From: Thalassospira lucentensis
GTDB lineage: Bacteria; Pseudomonadota; Alphaproteobacteria; Rhodospirillales; Thalassospiraceae
Reading direction: 5' to 3'
DNA: 64,000 nucleotides
NCBI RefSeq assembly: GCF_011806425.1
Contig: NZ_JAATOV010000001.1
Span: 744,001 to 808,000, forward strand
Shown here: piece after piece, positions 26,223-35,911 of the stretch
Position numbering within the stretch: position 1 is the first letter of the stretch
Layout: every line of letters begins with the position of its first letter
Program-made: the position numbers and the translations under genes
Notes under the pieces: model-generated
Seen by the model: only the letters and a program-made list of their open reading frames with translations
The model's database searches: none
What the model was told of the DNA's origin: nothing

Positions 26223-27107
26223 TCACGTCGTTGCTTGCGCCTGACCTGCTATGCCATCAAGCTCGGCAATTGCATCGGCTGGCAATTCCAGTTCCGCCGC
26301 CGCAAGGTTCTGTGACAAATGATCGCGCGACGAGGTTCCCGGAATAAGCAAGATATTGGGCGACCGCTGAAGCAACCACGCAAGGGCAACCTGCATCGGC
26401 GATGCTTCAAGACGTTTGGCAACGTCGGACAAGGTTTCTGACTGTAGGGGCGAAAAGCCCCCCAACGGGAAGAACGGCACAAAGGGAATACCATCCGCCG
26501 CCAGTTCGTCAATCAGCCCATCATCATCGCGTTGCGCAAGGTTGTACTGATTCTGGACACAGACAATGTCACAAATCTTGCGCCCCTCGGCAATCTGGGT
26601 CGGTGTGACATTTGAAAGACCGATGTGTTTGATCAATCCCTTGCGCTGCAACTCGGCAAGTACCGTCAATTGTTCTTCGATTGATCCTTCTGCCGGGCCG
26701 TGCAGGCCATGCATCGAACGGAAATTCACAACATCAATCGCATCAACGCCCAAATTGCGCAGATTATCATGCACGGCGGCCGTCAATTCATCCGGCGACA
26801 TGGCCGGCAACCATGCGCCCTCGTCATCGCGCTTTGCCGAGATCTTGGTCACAATCACCAAATCATCCGAATATGGATGAAGCGCTTCCTTGATCAGCTG
26901 ATTGGTAATATGCGGACCATAAAAATCACTGGTATCGATGTGATTGACCCCGGCTTCAACCGCCGCACGTAAAACTGCGATTGCTTCGTCGCGATCTTTT
27001 GGCGGGCCAAAGACACCAGGCCCGGCAAGCTGCATTGCCCCATAGCCCATGCGGTATACAGTCAAATCCCCGATCGAGGCCGTTCCGGCGTGTTGAATGG
27101 TGGACAT
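26223..27107 (-). CDS. Aldo/keto reductase
   Basis: A 294-residue NADPH-dependent oxidoreductase with a TIM-barrel AKR fold. The catalytic residues are placed as expected: Asp and Tyr in HIDTSDFYGPH and Lys in VIVTKISAK; the cofactor end IPGTSSRDHLSQNLAAAELEL is typical of the family. It resembles E. coli YdbC-like pyridoxal/aldehyde reductases, but the substrate is unknown. It is divergently paired with a LysR regulator, 108 bp apart, so it is probably that regulator's target, perhaps induced by an electrophile (inference). Confidence 0.88.
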   Translation of the reverse strand: MSTIQHAGTASIGDLTVYRMGYGAMQLAGPGVFGPPKDRDEAIAVLRAAVEAGVNHIDTSDFYGPHITNQLIKEALHPYSDDLVIVTKISAKRDDEGAWLPAMSPDELTAAVHDNLRNLGVDAIDVVNFRSMHGLHGPAEGSIEEQLTVLAELQRKGLIKHIGLSNVTPTQIAEGRKICDIVCVQNQYNLAQRDDDGLIDELAADGIPFVPFFPLGGFSPLQSETLSDVAKRLEASPMQVALAWLLQRSPNILLIPGTSSRDHLSQNLAAAELELPADAIAELDGIAGQAQATT

Positions 27108-27215
27108 GGAAAACTCCTTGGATGTCAGAATATTTTCGACTGCCCCAAAGTTAGTCCCTCCTCATTTGATCGACAATTCGCTACAATTGATACAAGCTGT
27201 ACGGAAAATGAAACA

Positions 27216-28139
27216 ATGAAGCTTGATCTGACGACCATCACCGCCTTTATCACCGTTGCCCGCGCAGGCGGTTTTCGCGAAGGTGCCCGCCTTAGTGGCG
27301 GAAGCGCATCGCGCCTCAGCGATCAAATCCGGCGGCTTGAATCCCAAATTGGCGTTCGGTTGTTTAACCGCAGCACACGCAGTGTGTCCCTGACCGAGGC
27401 GGGCGAAGGGCTTTTAAAACGGTTGTCCCCTGCCCTTGATGAAATGGAACTGGCCCTTGATGTCGTGAACAGTTACCGGGACCGCCCGGCAGGCACGCTG
27501 AAACTAAACGTGCCGACCGCGGCCGCCCGTCTTGTTTTGCCCCATATTCTTCCGGCCTTTCTGGCCACCTATCCTGACATTCGGGTTGAGGTCATTGCCG
27601 AGGAAAGCTTTGTCGATGTATTGGCCGAAGGATGTGATGCCGGGATTCGTTATGACGAAAGTCTCGAACTCGACATGATCGCAGTGCCAATTGGACAGCG
27701 CACACAACGGTTTGCCACCGCCGCATCCCCGGAATATCTGGAAAAGCATGGCGTCCCCGAACATCCCCGCGACCTTTTGGAGCATGCTTGCCTGCGTGGA
27801 AAATTTGCCAGTGGTGCGATGCACTCTTGGGAATTTGAACGCGGCGATGAGTATCTGGAAATAAACCCGACCGGTCCGTTGCTCGTCCGTCTTGGCGGGG
27901 GAACCGACCTTGTGGTGGATGCCGCATGTGCGGGAACCGGCATCGTCTTTTTGTTCGAAGACTGGCTTCAGCCCTATTTTGACAGCGGCAAACTTGTCCC
28001 GTTGCTGACAGACTGGTGGCTCACATTTCCGGGGCCCAAATTGTATTATCCCGGTCGTCGGCTGGTGCCGACCCCGCTTCGGACCTTTATCGACTTCATC
28101 AAAGCCCATCCGGCGCCACCTGCACCGATATCTCGATAA
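27216..28139 (+). CDS. LysR-family regulator divergent from the aldo/keto reductase
   Basis: A 307-residue LysR-type transcription factor. Residues 4-63 form the winged helix (TTITAFITVARAGGFREGARLSGGSASRLSDQIRRLESQIGVRLFNRSTRSVSLTEAG); the remainder is a two-lobed effector domain beginning GTLKLNVPTAAARLVLP. ATG 27216 fits the family N-terminus; an upstream ATG at 27208 runs into a stop after three codons. The 108-bp intergenic region to the aldo/keto reductase is the expected operator area. It ends just before a strong bidirectional terminator. Confidence 0.9.
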   Translation: MKLDLTTITAFITVARAGGFREGARLSGGSASRLSDQIRRLESQIGVRLFNRSTRSVSLTEAGEGLLKRLSPALDEMELALDVVNSYRDRPAGTLKLNVPTAAARLVLPHILPAFLATYPDIRVEVIAEESFVDVLAEGCDAGIRYDESLELDMIAVPIGQRTQRFATAASPEYLEKHGVPEHPRDLLEHACLRGKFASGAMHSWEFERGDEYLEINPTGPLLVRLGGGTDLVVDAACAGTGIVFLFEDWLQPYFDSGKLVPLLTDWWLTFPGPKLYYPGRRLVPTPLRTFIDFIKAHPAPPAPISR

Positions 28140-28140
28140 A

Positions 28141-28177
28141 AAAACACCCCGCCACGGTAAACGTAACGGGGTGTTTT
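28141..28177. terminator. Bidirectional terminator between LysR and dnaJ
   Basis: Stem AAAACACCCCG / CGGGGTGTTTT, perfect over 11 bp, with A-run and T-run on opposite sides, between two convergent genes. Confidence 0.9.
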
Positions 28178-28205
28178 CAGATTGCATTGCGTAAAAGCCA
28201 TCAGC

Positions 28206-29360
28206 CTAGTCGGTCAGGTCTTTCCAGATTTCTTTCATCTTGGAAAAGAACCCTTCGCTTTCGGGGCTGGACCCTTCTTCGCGCGAAATCTCGTCGAATT
28301 CCTCCAGAAGCTCTTTCTGGCGATCGGTCAGATTGACCGGGGTTTCGACGCTAACTTCCACAAACATATCGCCACGGGCTTGCGACCGCAGGATGGTCAT
28401 ACCTTTGCCCCGCAGGCGCAACTGTTGACCCGACTGGGTTCCAGCCGGAATGTTGATCCGCGTGCGCGTGCCTTCAATTGTTGGCACCTCGATGGTGCCG
28501 CCAAGGGCCGCTTTGCCCATCGGGATCGGAATCCGGCAATACAGGTTTGCCCCTTCGCGCTGGAAGAAGCGATGCGGCTGTATATCAAGGAAAATATACA
28601 AATCACCCGCCGGTGCACCGTTGGTTCCGGCTTCCCCTTCGCTCGAAAGGCGAATGCGGGTGCCGTCCTCAACCCCTTGCGGGATAGTGACCTGAAGGGT
28701 CTTTTCCTTTTCAACGCGACCAACACCGTGACAAGCTTTGCACGGGTTCTTAATGATCTTGCCTTTGCCATGACAGCTTGGGCAGGTGCGTTCAATGGTA
28801 AAGAAACCCTGCTGGGCGCGGACCTTACCGTGACCATTACAGGTCGGACAGGTTACCGGCTGTGATCCCGCTTCGGCCCCTGTGCCATCACATTCTTCGC
28901 ATGAGACAGAACCCGGAATGGTGATCTCGGCTTTCTTGCCTTCAAAGGCTTCTTCAAGCGTGATCGCCATGTTGTAGCGCAAATCAGCACCACGCGACGA
29001 TCCACCGCCACCACGACGGCCACCGCCGCCCATGGCGCCAAAGATTTCGTCAAAGACATCGGCAAAGCCGCCACCGCCGAAACCGCCGCCGCCAAAGCCA
29101 CCACCACCAAAGCCGCCCCCACCGGGACCGCCCTGTTCAAAGGCTGCATGACCAAAACGATCATAGGCCGCGCGCTTCTCTTGATCCTTGAGGATTTCGT
29201 AAGCTTCGTTGACCTGCTTGAATTTCACTTCTGCGGCAGTATCGCCCGGATTTTTATCCGGGTGGTATTTCATGGCCTGTTTGCGATAGGCGCTTTTGAG
29301 CTCGGCCGCGCTGGCGTCTTTGCTGACGCCTAACAGCTCATAGTAATCTTCTTTCGCCAT
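28206..29360 (-). CDS. dnaJ: Chaperone protein DnaJ
   Basis: A 384-residue Hsp40 co-chaperone that delivers clients to DnaK and stimulates its ATPase. J-domain at 1-70 with HPD in [11 protein letters not shown]; a Gly/Phe linker made of repeated GGGGFGG units; four CxxCxGxG zinc modules at about 140-215 ([32 protein letters not shown]); then the two client-binding C-terminal domains. Start at ATG 29360 ([12 protein letters not shown]) with GGAG six bases upstream; the longer frame to 29396 is not conserved. It lies 103 bp downstream of dnaK on the same strand, so dnaK-dnaJ is one unit. Confidence 0.97.
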   Translation of the reverse strand: MAKEDYYELLGVSKDASAAELKSAYRKQAMKYHPDKNPGDTAAEVKFKQVNEAYEILKDQEKRAAYDRFGHAAFEQGGPGGGGFGGGGFGGGGFGGGGFADVFDEIFGAMGGGGRRGGGGSSRGADLRYNMAITLEEAFEGKKAEITIPGSVSCEECDGTGAEAGSQPVTCPTCNGHGKVRAQQGFFTIERTCPSCHGKGKIIKNPCKACHGVGRVEKEKTLQVTIPQGVEDGTRIRLSSEGEAGTNGAPAGDLYIFLDIQPHRFFQREGANLYCRIPIPMGKAALGGTIEVPTIEGTRTRINIPAGTQSGQQLRLRGKGMTILRSQARGDMFVEVSVETPVNLTDRQKELLEEFDEISREEGSSPESEGFFSKMKEIWKDLTD

Positions 29361-29463
29361 CTGTAACTCCGAAATACGGTCGGGCCGTCCCAGCAATCTT
29401 TGCGTCCGGAACGGCCCGATTTTTCTTTACAGGGCGTCGTTCAAGACGACCTCTGCGGTCGTC

Positions 29464-31383
29464 TTATTTGTCTTTTTTGGTGTCGTCGACTTCTTCAAAG
29501 TCTGCATCAACAACACCATCATCGGCCTGTGCCGACGCACCTGCATCCGCAGATTCGCCTTCTTCACCGCCTTCTTCCTGCTGTGCCTGATACATGGCTT
29601 CGCCAAGTTTCATTGCAGCCTGCTGAAGTTCATTAACCTTCGCGGTGATGGCTTCGGCATCTTCACCGTCCTTGGCTTCTTTCAAAGCTGAAAGGGCGTT
29701 TTCGATTTCCGACTTGGTTGAATCGTCAACCTTGTCGCCATGATCGGTCAGGTTTTTCTCGGTCGCGTGAATAACGGCTTCGGCCTGGTTACGGGCTTCG
29801 ACAAGTGCCTTACGCTGTTTATCAGCTTCGGCATTGCTTTCGGCGTCCTTAACCATTTTTTCGATTTCGTCATCGCCAAGACCACCAGATGCCTGAATGC
29901 GGATCTGCTGTTCTTTGTTGGTCGCCTTATCTTTGGCGGACACGTTGACGATACCGTTGGCATCAATGTCAAAGGTCACTTCAATCTGCGGAACACCGCG
30001 CGGTGCCGGCGGGATACCAACCAGATCAAACTGGCCAAGCATCTTGTTATCGGCAGCCATTTCACGTTCGCCCTGGAAGACGCGGATGGTCACGGCCGTC
30101 TGATTGTCTTCAGCGGTCGAGAAAGTCTGCGACTTACGGGTCGGGATCGTGGTGTTACGGTCGATCAAACGGGTGAAGACACCACCAAGGGTCTCAATAC
30201 CCAGCGACAGCGGGGTCACATCAAGCAGCAGGACGTCTTTAACGTCACCCTGCAAGACACCGCCCTGAATGGCCGCACCAAGAGCAACAACTTCGTCCGG
30301 GTTCACACCTTTGTGTGGCTCACGGCCAAAGAACTCTTTAACGCGTTCCTGAACCTTCGGCATACGGGTCATACCGCCGACCAGAATCACGTCGTCGATT
30401 TCGCCCGCGGTGACACCGGCATCTTTCAATGCGGCTTTACACGGGGTCATGGTGCGTTCGATCAGATCGCCAACAAGACCTTCAAGCTTCGCGCGCGACA
30501 GCTTGATGTTCAAGTGTTTCGGACCCGATGCGTCTGCGGTGATGAACGGCAGGTTGACGTCGGTCTGCATCGACGAGGAAAGCTCGATCTTGGCTTTCTC
30601 AGCGGCTTCTTTCAGACGCTGCAGGGCCAGACGGTCTTTACGAAGGTCGATCTGCTGTTCTTTTTTGAACTCGTCAGCAAGATAATCGATGATCTGTTTA
30701 TCGAAGTCTTCACCACCAAGGAAGGTATCGCCGTTGGTTGATTTAACTTCGAAAACGCCATCGCCGATTTCAAGAACCGACACGTCAAAGGTACCACCAC
30801 CAAGGTCATAAACGACAACGGTGCCAGCTTCTTTTTTATCAAGGCCATACGCCAAAGCAGCGGCGGTCGGCTCGTTGATGATACGCTTCACGTCAAGACC
30901 GGCAATTTTACCGGCATCTTTGGTCGCCTGACGCTGCGAATCGTTGAAATATGCCGGAACGGTAATCACGGCTTCGGTCACCGGCTCGCCAAGATGGCCT
31001 TCTGCGGTTTCCTTCATTTTCTGAAGCACCATGGCTGCGATCTGGCTCGGTGCCATTTTCTCGCCATTGACTTCAACCCATGCGTCGCCGTTCTCGCCCG
31101 AGATGATTTTGTACGGGACAAGATCTTTATCTTTTTCGACTTCTGCGTCGCTGTAACGACGGCCGATCAGACGTTTGATCGCAAACAGGGTGTTTTCCGG
31201 GTTGGTAACGGCCTGACGTTTTGCAGGCTGACCGACAAGGCGTTCACCGTCATCGGTGAAAGCAACCATCGACGGCGTGGTACGGGCACCTTCACTGTTT
31301 TCAATCACGCGGCCTTCTTTGCCGTCCATGACTGCAACACAGGAGTTGGTGGTGCCAAGGTCAATACCAATAATTTTGCCCAT
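29464..31383 (-). CDS. dnaK: Chaperone protein DnaK (Hsp70)
   Basis: A 639-residue ATP-dependent chaperone. ATPase domain with [16 protein letters not shown] at the N-terminus, [19 protein letters not shown] and the adenosine loop [13 protein letters not shown]; linker [15 protein letters not shown]; substrate domain at about 390-505; helical lid; and the charged tail ending [14 protein letters not shown] that contacts co-chaperones. The ATG has GAGGAA upstream. A heat-shock-type promoter is visible about 130 bases upstream. grpE is encoded elsewhere in the window (58126) with hrcA, not in the dnaK operon. Confidence 0.98.
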   Translation of the reverse strand: MGKIIGIDLGTTNSCVAVMDGKEGRVIENSEGARTTPSMVAFTDDGERLVGQPAKRQAVTNPENTLFAIKRLIGRRYSDAEVEKDKDLVPYKIISGENGDAWVEVNGEKMAPSQIAAMVLQKMKETAEGHLGEPVTEAVITVPAYFNDSQRQATKDAGKIAGLDVKRIINEPTAAALAYGLDKKEAGTVVVYDLGGGTFDVSVLEIGDGVFEVKSTNGDTFLGGEDFDKQIIDYLADEFKKEQQIDLRKDRLALQRLKEAAEKAKIELSSSMQTDVNLPFITADASGPKHLNIKLSRAKLEGLVGDLIERTMTPCKAALKDAGVTAGEIDDVILVGGMTRMPKVQERVKEFFGREPHKGVNPDEVVALGAAIQGGVLQGDVKDVLLLDVTPLSLGIETLGGVFTRLIDRNTTIPTRKSQTFSTAEDNQTAVTIRVFQGEREMAADNKMLGQFDLVGIPPAPRGVPQIEVTFDIDANGIVNVSAKDKATNKEQQIRIQASGGLGDDEIEKMVKDAESNAEADKQRKALVEARNQAEAVIHATEKNLTDHGDKVDDSTKSEIENALSALKEAKDGEDAEAITAKVNELQQAAMKLGEAMYQAQQEEGGEEGESADAGASAQADDGVVDADFEEVDDTKKDK

Positions 31384-31510
31384 AGTAAGTTCCTCTTTTA
31401 GCGGCCGGTCCGTCCCGCAGCCTTCGCTTTGAAGCGCCGCGCAGGACCTCCTGGGACCAATGGTTGTAATACACGTATTTTTTCTGGGGGCTCTTCGTTA
31501 CCCCGCGCAC

Positions 31511-31541
31511 CTATATATGAAAGTCACCACGAAGTCGCAAG
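31511..31541 (-). promoter_or_regulatory. Candidate heat-shock (sigma-32/RpoH) promoter of dnaK
   Basis: On the minus strand CTTG (31538-31541) is followed after 18 bases by CATATATAG (31511-31519). This is close to the alphaproteobacterial RpoH pattern CTTG-N17/18-CYTATNT, with one mismatch. It predicts a 5' leader of roughly 120 bases. No CIRCE element (TTAGCACTC-N9-GAGTGCTAA) is visible around dnaK. Confidence 0.6.
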
Positions 31542-31720
31542 CGGTCAAAACAGGGAATCTTGCGTGTTTTTGGCATTTAAACCGTGTTTTTTCACCAATG
31601 ACGGGCAATTTCACCCGTTCTGGAACGCCAATTTGGCGCATAACGCCGGTTTTAAACCCCTGCAAACCGCCTTTTAAAATCCGTCATGACCGGGTTGCAA
31701 AACCTGCAAATCCCGGCAAA

Positions 31721-32230
31721 TCACAGGGATGAAACGGGTGGCGGCCCCGGATTACAACGGGTTTTACGCAAAACCGCCTCAAGCTCGGCGGCCAAATCGG
31801 CCTTATCATCGGGGCCCAGAAAACCCGCTATTTCCAGACTTTTTCCATGCGTTTGTAAAAAAAGACTGCATGTCTCGTCCTCGCCGCGTTCCAACACAAC
31901 GCGCAGCCAATAAGGCTGAAAATCAAAGTACTGGCGCGTGCCCCGCACAGGAATGCGTGTGACCCGCAAATTCCCCGGATGAAGGTCGATCCGTTCTTCT
32001 TGGCGGGCGGACCGAAAACTAAAATGAAACGCAAGGGCCAGAAAAATCACATCAATTCCCAAAAACCCGATAACCGGCCATGCCCCAACCGACCAAAAGA
32101 TCACACTGATCATCGTCGTCGTCGCCGCAAGTAAAAACACGACATTGCGTGCCCCACGGCGGGACAGCGACCGAGGCGGTCTGAGCGCAATGCTAAATAT
32201 CGGTTTTGAACTGCGTGGTACGGCGGGCAC
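31721..32230 (-). CDS. DUF2244 family membrane protein
   Basis: A 169-residue protein with the DUF2244 layout: a short N-terminal strand (FSIALRPPRSLSRRG), two adjacent membrane helices at about 32-72, then a beta-rich cytoplasmic domain (ERIDLHPGNLRVTRIPVRGTRQYFDFQPYWLRVVLE). The family is common in alphaproteobacteria beside nth or cox genes; its function is unknown. I place the start at GTG 32230 because GAGGGGG lies seven to eight bases upstream; a TTG two codons earlier is too close to that site. It is divergent from nth. Confidence 0.8.
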   Translation of the reverse strand: MPAVPRSSKPIFSIALRPPRSLSRRGARNVVFLLAATTTMISVIFWSVGAWPVIGFLGIDVIFLALAFHFSFRSARQEERIDLHPGNLRVTRIPVRGTRQYFDFQPYWLRVVLERGEDETCSLFLQTHGKSLEIAGFLGPDDKADLAAELEAVLRKTRCNPGPPPVSSL

Positions 32231-32483
32231 GATCAATCCCCCTCATCGCGTTGTTCTTGATGGTCGTTTTATCCGGCCTCTTGGGCGCGCCAATTGCGCT
32301 CTTAATAATTCCGGCTCGCAATTTTGCGCCGGGCAATGGCCCGACTGCAATCAGAATTCGATTTTTTGACCCTGCACGTTTATATAATAACAGATCAGGA
32401 AATCGGATCACGCAACCGACATAAAACCAAAACGCCATTCCACAATCGACCGCAAAATGCGGCACCAAGAAAGAGTTTCCCGC

Positions 32484-33137
32484 ATGGCCCGCCCGATGAG
32501 CAAAGCCGCAATCGAAGAATTTTTCCAGCGTATGTCCGATGCCGATCCCGAACCCCAGGGCGAATTGGATTACACCAATCCCTATACATTGCTGGTCGCC
32601 GTGGCCCTATCGGCACAGGCAACCGATATCGGGGTCAATAAGGCGACCAAAAAGCTGTTTGAAATCGTCGCAACCCCGCAAGACATGCTTGATCTCGGCG
32701 AAGAGGCCCTGATCAGTCACATCAAAACCATCGGTCTCTATCGCGGCAAGGCCAAGAACGTGATGGCAGCGGCCAAAATTCTGGTCGAAAAGCACAATGG
32801 CATCGTCCCCAACGACCAAGACGCCCTCGAAGAACTTCCTGGTGTCGGGCGTAAAACCGCCAATGTGGTGCGCAACATCGCATGGGGTGAACACACCATG
32901 GCGGTCGACACCCATATTTTCCGCGTCGGCAATCGCACCGGCATGGCCAATGGCAAAACGGTTCTCGCCGTCGAAAAGGGTCTGATGAAAAAGGTCCCGA
33001 CCCGCTTTATGAACCATGCCCATCATTGGCTGATCCTGCACGGACGTTACATCTGCAAGGCGCGCAAACCACGTTGCGGCGACTGCATTGTCAATGATCT
33101 GTGCAACTTCAAAGACAAAACGCCCACCGAGGCATAA
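32484..33137 (+). CDS. nth: Endonuclease III (DNA glycosylase/AP lyase)
   Basis: A 217-residue base-excision repair enzyme for oxidised pyrimidines. Helix-hairpin-helix LPGVGRKTANVV with catalytic lysine K124, catalytic aspartate D142 in VDTHIFRVGNR, and the iron-sulphur loop C191-x6-C198-x2-C201-x5-C207 are all present. ATG 32484 is preferred; ATG 32457 and ATG 32496 are alternatives in the same frame. It is divergent from the DUF2244 gene, as in many relatives, and convergent with the LppC-like lipoprotein gene. Confidence 0.96.
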   Translation: MARPMSKAAIEEFFQRMSDADPEPQGELDYTNPYTLLVAVALSAQATDIGVNKATKKLFEIVATPQDMLDLGEEALISHIKTIGLYRGKAKNVMAAAKILVEKHNGIVPNDQDALEELPGVGRKTANVVRNIAWGEHTMAVDTHIFRVGNRTGMANGKTVLAVEKGLMKKVPTRFMNHAHHWLILHGRYICKARKPRCGDCIVNDLCNFKDKTPTEA

Positions 33138-33166
33138 CCCGGCAGGCGTTTTGAAACCGACCATCA

Positions 33167-33186
33167 GCCCGGATGTCGATCCGGGC
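33167..33186. terminator. Hairpin between convergent nth and LppC-like genes
   Basis: Perfect 8-bp stem GCCCGGAT / ATCCGGGC with loop GTCG, 30 bp after nth and 24 bp after the facing gene. The flanking T-tracts are poor, so termination may be partial. Confidence 0.5.
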
Positions 33187-33209
33187 GATGTCTTTATATT
33201 ATCCGTGCA

Positions 33210-34589
33210 TCAGAAAACCTGATCAAAGCTTTCAGGTGCCGGGGCGACTTCTTTTGCCCCGCCCGGTGCCACTTTCATGATGGCATAACCCCGTTCTGAA
33301 CGACCATCTTGGGTCAGTCGGAACACACCATCAACCCCAACAAAACCGGTTGAGTTGGTCAAAGCTGCTTCGGATATTTCTTTGCCATCGCGCGACAGCA
33401 ACGCCGCCAATGCGGCACTGTCATAGGCAATGCTTGCAATGCGTGGCGGCTGGCTGCCAAAGGTGCGCTCAAACCGGTTGGCAAATGATTCCCAATTGCC
33501 CGGGTTCGGGGCCGCATAGATACCGCCCTTCAATGCCGGTTCGGAAAACAGTGCCGGGTCATTCCAGCCAAATGTGCCGATAAACTGCACGACTGATGAA
33601 TCAACGTCGTAATACGCCAACATTGCGGACACCTGACGCAAATCGCCACCCGTTGTTGGCAAGATCAGCGCATCAAAACCACTGTCCGGGCCGGAATTAT
33701 ATCGGGCAAAGCTTTTAATGGTTTGCTGCAAATTTTCAGACCCGGGCTGATAAAATGCAACCCGACCCATCGTGCCCCCAACGCGCGAGACAATGCTGTC
33801 TAAGGATGCTGAAATCTGGCGACCATAATCATTTTGCGGCAACAATGCTGCAAAACGATACTTGCCCTGGCTGGTGGCATAACCAACGGCACGCGCGATC
33901 TGATCTTCGGGGATCAGGCCATTAACCCACACCCCGTTTTCCGCAACGCGGCGGTTATTGGAAAATGACACCACCGGCACATTGGCCGCTTTTGCGATTT
34001 CGCTGGCACCGCTAACCGATTCGGAAAACAGCGGACCCAAAATCATTTTGGCACCGGCATCAATTGCCTTGCGCGCAGCATTCTGACCACCTTGATAGGT
34101 GCCTTCGGTATCAACCGGCATCAAGATGAAATCATCTGCGGCAATATCAAACATTGCCAATTCAGCCGCATGGCGCATCGCGCGGCCAAGGGCGGCATTC
34201 TGCCCCGACAGCGGCAGCAACAACGCGACACGTTTTTCCGACGACGCGGCTGCATCGTTGAAAAGTGTCGGAATTTCTTCGCCGACCCCTTCGGGCAAGG
34301 CAGCATCGTTCGTCCACGGATTGGCATCCGGGATCAATCCCTGATCTGGCGCACGTGTTGCATCTGCATTGGGGCCATTGGCGGTTTCCACCGGCGCCCC
34401 GTCTCGTTGCATGCCAAAGATGTCCGTGATACTCGTGGTCGAACTACATGCGGCAAGCCCTATAGAGAGGACAAACACAGATGCCGTCCGGCACACGACA
34501 CGGCACAAAGCCGAATCCCGACCAAAATTCTTTAACGCCTGAAAACGCGGCGCCTGATTTTGCCCCGGATGACGTTTCGGAGAATCCAC
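33210..34589 (-). CDS. Penicillin-binding-protein activator, LpoA/LppC-like lipoprotein
   Basis: A 459-residue lipoprotein with a periplasmic-binding-protein-like domain. A long basic leader of about 34 residues precedes a hydrophobic segment and the lipobox LAAC48; residues from about 115 on form two Rossmann-like lobes (KRVALLLPLSGQNAALGRAMRHAAELAMFD... MILGPLFSESVSG... RFAALLPQNDYGRQ). It corresponds to the C-terminal domain of E. coli LpoA, which activates PBP1A from the outer membrane; the N-terminal TPR domain of enteric LpoA is missing, usual in alphaproteobacteria. GTG 34589 has an almost ideal SD, GGGAGGTGA, at the right distance. It overlaps rsmI head to head by 109 bp. Confidence 0.85.
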   Translation of the reverse strand: MDSPKRHPGQNQAPRFQALKNFGRDSALCRVVCRTASVFVLSIGLAACSSTTSITDIFGMQRDGAPVETANGPNADATRAPDQGLIPDANPWTNDAALPEGVGEEIPTLFNDAAASSEKRVALLLPLSGQNAALGRAMRHAAELAMFDIAADDFILMPVDTEGTYQGGQNAARKAIDAGAKMILGPLFSESVSGASEIAKAANVPVVSFSNNRRVAENGVWVNGLIPEDQIARAVGYATSQGKYRFAALLPQNDYGRQISASLDSIVSRVGGTMGRVAFYQPGSENLQQTIKSFARYNSGPDSGFDALILPTTGGDLRQVSAMLAYYDVDSSVVQFIGTFGWNDPALFSEPALKGGIYAAPNPGNWESFANRFERTFGSQPPRIASIAYDSAALAALLSRDGKEISEAALTNSTGFVGVDGVFRLTQDGRSERGYAIMKVAPGGAKEVAPAPESFDQVF

Positions 34590-35515
34590 TCTCACCTCCC
34601 GATAACTCGTTTCGCACGCAGGTTAATGCGGGCGACCGATCAAGTAAACACGATGAAAGCCTTTTACCACTTTCATCTGGTCTTTATCTTGTTGCTACTC
34701 CAATCGGAAATTTGGGCGATATTACGTTCAGAGCACTCGATATGCTCAAACGGGCCGATATTATTTTGTGCGAAGACACCCGAACATCGGGAAAATTGCT
34801 GTCGCGGTATGGCGTAAAAACCAAACGCATCGCCTATCACGAACATAACGCCGCCAAGATGCGCCCGGAAATTATGGACCGTCTTTCCAAGGGTCAGGGA
34901 CTTGCCCTGATTTCCGATGCCGGCACCCCGTTGATCAATGATCCGGGCTATAAACTTGTCCAAGATTGCAAAGCCGAGGGATATAACGTCACCGCTGCCC
35001 CCGGCGCGGCGTCCCCGATTGTGGCTTTGATCCTGTCGGGTTTGCCCAGCGATCATTTCTTTTATGCGGGCTTTTTGCCGCCCAAAACCATGGCGCGCAA
35101 AAAGGAACTGGCGCGGTTCGCACCGATTCCCGGCAGCCTGATTTTCCTTGAAAGCCCCAAACGCCTTGCGGCCAGCTTGGCCGATATGGCCGAAATGCTG
35201 GGCGGATCACGCGACGCCGCCGTCGCGCGCGAATTGACCAAGATGTTTGAAGAAGTCCGCAACGGCACATTGGATGAATTGGCCGCCCATTACGACGAAC
35301 AAGGTGCACCCAAGGGCGAAATCGTTGTCATTGTTGGCCCGGCCGATGAATCTGGTAATGAACCAAGCCCCGAAGACATCGACGCCCGCCTGTCAGAGCT
35401 TATTCAAACCCACCGCACCAAGGACGCCGCCGATATCCTTGCCAAGGAAACCGGACTTAAAAAACGCGACCTTTATAACCGTGCGTTGGAGCTTGCCAAA
35501 CCTACAGGCGACTAA
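34481..35515 (+). CDS. rsmI: 16S rRNA (cytidine-1402-2'-O)-methyltransferase
   Basis: A 344-residue SAM-dependent methyltransferase of the tetrapyrrole-methylase fold that 2'-O-methylates C1402 in the decoding centre. Core from about residue 67: SGLYLVATPIGNLGDITFRAL, ADIILCEDTRTSGKLL, ISDAGTPLINDPG, GAASPIVALILSGLP. An unusual polar N-terminal extension of about 65 residues precedes the core. No in-frame ATG, GTG or TTG lies between ATG 34481 and the core, and GAGAGG precedes that ATG, so the extension appears real. It is tightly followed by yraN (3-bp gap) and divergent from the LpoA-like gene, the same relationship as yraL/yraM in E. coli. Confidence 0.94.
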   Translation: MPSGTRHGTKPNPDQNSLTPENAAPDFAPDDVSENPLSPPDNSFRTQVNAGDRSSKHDESLLPLSSGLYLVATPIGNLGDITFRALDMLKRADIILCEDTRTSGKLLSRYGVKTKRIAYHEHNAAKMRPEIMDRLSKGQGLALISDAGTPLINDPGYKLVQDCKAEGYNVTAAPGAASPIVALILSGLPSDHFFYAGFLPPKTMARKKELARFAPIPGSLIFLESPKRLAASLADMAEMLGGSRDAAVARELTKMFEEVRNGTLDELAAHYDEQGAPKGEIVVIVGPADESGNEPSPEDIDARLSELIQTHRTKDAADILAKETGLKKRDLYNRALELAKPTGD

Positions 35516-35518
35516 GCC

Positions 35519-35911
35519 ATGGCCCCCTCATCGCGCCAACAAACACCCGATGCCAAGGCAAAACGCAAACAGGCCGAAAAGGCCGGGCGTCGGGCGGAAT
35601 GGCTGTGCACGGTTTGGCTGCGGTTAAAGGGATACCGCATTCTTGAATGCCGCCATCAAAGTCGGGTTGGCGAAATTGATATCATCGCCAAACGCGGAAA
35701 GATGATGGCGGCGATTGAGGTAAAAAACCGTGCCCGCCTTGATGACGCGCTTTTGGCGATCCGCCCGCAACAGCAACAGCGCATTGCGCGCGCCCTTCAC
35801 GCCTATGCCGCAAAAACCGGACATGATGGGGACTTGCGGCTTGATCTGATGGCGGTTGGCCAATTTGGCCGCATCTGGCATTTCGAAAATGCGTGGCAGG
35901 CCAAATCCTGA
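35519..35911 (+). CDS. YraN family (UPF0102) nuclease-fold protein
   Basis: A 130-residue protein of the YraN family. The restriction-endonuclease-like core is evident: GRRAEWLCTVWLRLKGYRIL, the acidic pair in VGEIDIIAKRG, and IEVKNR with the conserved Glu-Val-Lys, followed by LRLDLMAVG. YraN proteins are presumed endonucleases of unknown role, usually encoded beside rsmI and lpoA, as here. A basic N-terminal stretch of about 20 residues may bind nucleic acid. It starts three bases after the rsmI stop, so the two are co-translated. Confidence 0.9.
   Translation: MAPSSRQQTPDAKAKRKQAEKAGRRAEWLCTVWLRLKGYRILECRHQSRVGEIDIIAKRGKMMAAIEVKNRARLDDALLAIRPQQQQRIARALHAYAAKTGHDGDLRLDLMAVGQFGRIWHFENAWQAKS

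Noticed and set aside
29036-29130. Short tandem repeats rich in CCACCGCCG
   Set aside because: They encode the Gly/Phe linker of DnaJ, a normal part of that protein, not a CRISPR or satellite.
29382-29420. Stem CGGGCCGT/ACGGCCCG between dnaK and dnaJ
   Set aside because: The T-run lies on the plus strand, opposite to the direction of the operon, so it is not a terminator for these genes; an RNA-processing role cannot be judged from sequence.
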